Assembly (NCBI RefSeq): GCF_902713425.1
Contig: NC_081198.1
Span: forward strand, 20,567,188 to 20,631,187
Direction of reading: 5' to 3'
Origin: Acipenser ruthenus
Taxonomy: Eukaryota > Chordata > Actinopteri > Acipenseriformes > Acipenseridae
Length of the DNA: 64,000 bases
The first letter of the stretch is position 1. Each line of letters starts with the position of its first letter. The position numbers and the translations under genes are program-made. The notes beneath the pieces were generated by a model, which was not told where the DNA came from, did not search any database, and saw only the letters and a list, made by a program, of their open reading frames with translations. Positions 63,001 to 64,000 of this stretch are shown here, in pieces.

Positions 63001-63885
63001 AGAATCCGACCCTTCCTCACCAACTATGCTACCCAGCTCCTGGTCCAGGCCCTGGTACTCTCCCGCCTAGACTACTGCAACTCCCTCCTGGCTGGCCTCC
63101 CTGCGTCCGCCACCCGTCCGATCCAGCTCATCCAGAACTCTGCTGCTCGTCTGGTGTTCTCTCTACCTCGCTTCGCCCACGCTACTCCACTACTCCGCTC
63201 GCTCCACTGGCTCCCGATCACCGCTCGCATCCAGTTCAAGACTCTTGTACTAGCCTACAGATGCCTTGATCAGACTGCACCCAGCTACCTCCAGACCCTC
63301 ATCTCTCCCTACACCCCCACTCGACCTCTCCGCTCCGCCTGCACTAGAAGACTGCCTCTACCTCCGCTACGCTCCCCTGCCTGCCGAGCCCGCTCCTTCT
63401 CCACCCTTGCTCCGCAGTGGTGGAACGACCTTCCTACAGATGTCAGGACTGCCCAGTCCCTGACCACATTCCGGCGCCTCCTTAAGACTCACCTCTTCAA
63501 ACAGCACCTGTAGAACTCCTCTGTTGTATCCTGGGACACTATCACCCTTCATTTAAATATGCTTTATTTTGCTCTTATCTGCCCCCTATTTTACTGCATT
63601 TAATCCTGTACCTCAGAATATTGTAATCTGCCAAGTGTTTAATCTGTAGTATTTTGTACTTAATCATATCCTGATGTAACTATCACTATTTAATCATATC
63701 CTGATGTAACTTTCACTATTATCTGCTGTATTATTGAATTGTGGTTTGTCACACTTGAGAATTATTGTATTTCTTGTACTTATTGTATGACTTATATTGT
63801 AACACTTGAATGTATTTGTATTTGCTTGCGATTGTAAGTCGCCCTGGATAAGGGCGTCTGCTAAGAAATAAATAATAATAATAAT
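60049..63885 (+). mobile_element. L2-clade LINE, near full length, inserted in K3f ORF1
   Basis: 3.8 kb on the plus strand, opposite to the U2 array. 5' UTR 60049-60578 (no recognised features), ORF, 3' UTR 63514-63885 ending in the conserved fish L2-type tail GGATAAGGGCGTCTGCTAAG followed by (AATAAT) repeats. Compared with K3b (34994 or so) the host sequence is interrupted between GGATGCT and TTGAAGG with no clear target duplication. The 5' end may be complete or slightly truncated. Confidence 0.9.
60579..63513 (+). pseudogene. L2 ORF: endonuclease-reverse transcriptase with one frameshift
   Basis: The first frame (60579-61820) encodes an APE domain with LTETW, YRPPG, GDFN, LDLTFS and LSDHYF. 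A single frameshift near 61800-61815 moves the reading to the second frame, which continues to 63513 with [42 protein letters not shown] at 62677-62688, and the C-terminal segment common in L2/CR1 LINEs ([23 protein letters not shown]). The host residues of YADD and the QGSVLGP motif separate it from the Tx1-type YMDD elements around it. Only one break suggests a fairly young insertion. Confidence 0.9.
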
Positions 63886-64000
63886 TTGAAGGGAGGCCCT
63901 TCGCTTGAAGAGGGTCATTGCTACCGAGGTACTGCTGGTCAGGGAAGGTGTTGACCCCGACCTCTCCCTCGGTGCATTAGTGAACACCTCTTCTGCGAGG
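63886..64000 (-). pseudogene. K3f ORF1, middle part, continues past the window
   Basis: Encodes EEVFTNAPRERSGSTPSLTS...FKRRASLQ as in K3b ORF1 (about residues 470-505), in frame and unbroken up to the L2 junction. Confidence 0.88.

Larger units (their letters stand above)
55549..64000 (-). mobile_element. K3f: long K3 LINE with intact ORF2, split by an L2 LINE, runs off the window
   Basis: 3' UTR (55549-56183), intact ORF2 (56184-59627), the end of ORF1 (to 60048), an L2 insertion (60049-63885), then more ORF1 (63886-64000 and beyond). Apart from the L2 it shows few changes from K3b. The L2 insertion disables ORF1, so the copy cannot be fully autonomous now. The 3' UTR groups it with K3c. 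Confidence 0.92.

Overview
The window is a vertebrate tandem array of U2 small nuclear RNA genes, transcribed from the minus strand, and almost every U2 gene has been broken by a LINE that targets U2. The host is probably a ray-finned fish. This rests on the L2 3' tail and on U2-targeted Keno-like LINEs being known from fish; the species is not determined. Fourteen U2 loci are present, separated by 13 related spacers. Most spacers are 570-610 bp and one is shortened to 233 bp. A typical spacer holds a U2 proximal sequence element (PSE) about 53-67 bp upstream of the RNA start, a possible distal element, a CCAG-type microsatellite, a long pyrimidine microsatellite (on the U2 sense strand) and an snRNA 3' box 13 bp beyond the RNA end. 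Only one locus (1809-1995) is an intact 187-nt U2 gene. One (2587-2759) lacks stem-loop IIa. The other twelve are split by, or end at, an element lying in the U2 orientation.

The invaders are Keno-like LINEs of the Tx1/L1 group: ORF1 has three CCHC zinc knuckles, and ORF2 has an apurinic-like endonuclease (APE), a YMDD reverse transcriptase and a C-terminal CCHC finger. I name them K0 to K4 for this window only. K1 (two copies), K2 (one), K4 (two) and probably K0 (partial, left edge) occupy site I, next to the branch-point recognition sequence of U2 (about positions 31-39); K1, K2 and K4 end in poly(A). K3 (six copies) occupies site II (about positions 54-68 in most copies) and ends without poly(A). 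K4 encodes only ORF1, like the mammalian HAL1 'half LINEs'.

Layout, left to right: K0 5' part (1-1180); U2-2 intact and U2-3 deleted (1.8-2.8 kb); K3a fragment (3.1-4.1 kb); K1 copy 1 (4.9-13.8 kb) carrying a young LTR retroelement; K1 copy 2 (14.5-23.4 kb), a near-identical 9.6-kb duplicate with the same LTR element; K2 (24.1-29.7 kb); K3b, the only K3 copy seen from end to end (30.5-37.3 kb); K4a and K4b (38.1-42.0 kb); K3c, K3d and K3e, 5'-truncated (42.8-54.8 kb); K3f, with an uninterrupted 1147-codon ORF2 (from 55.5 kb), its ORF1 split by an L2 LINE on the plus strand (60.0-63.9 kb).

No ordinary protein-coding host gene was recognised. The biology is a host multicopy RNA locus acting as a niche: each insertion sits behind a U2 promoter and would be transcribed as a U2 5' leader fused to LINE RNA, while unequal exchange duplicates whole insertion-bearing units.
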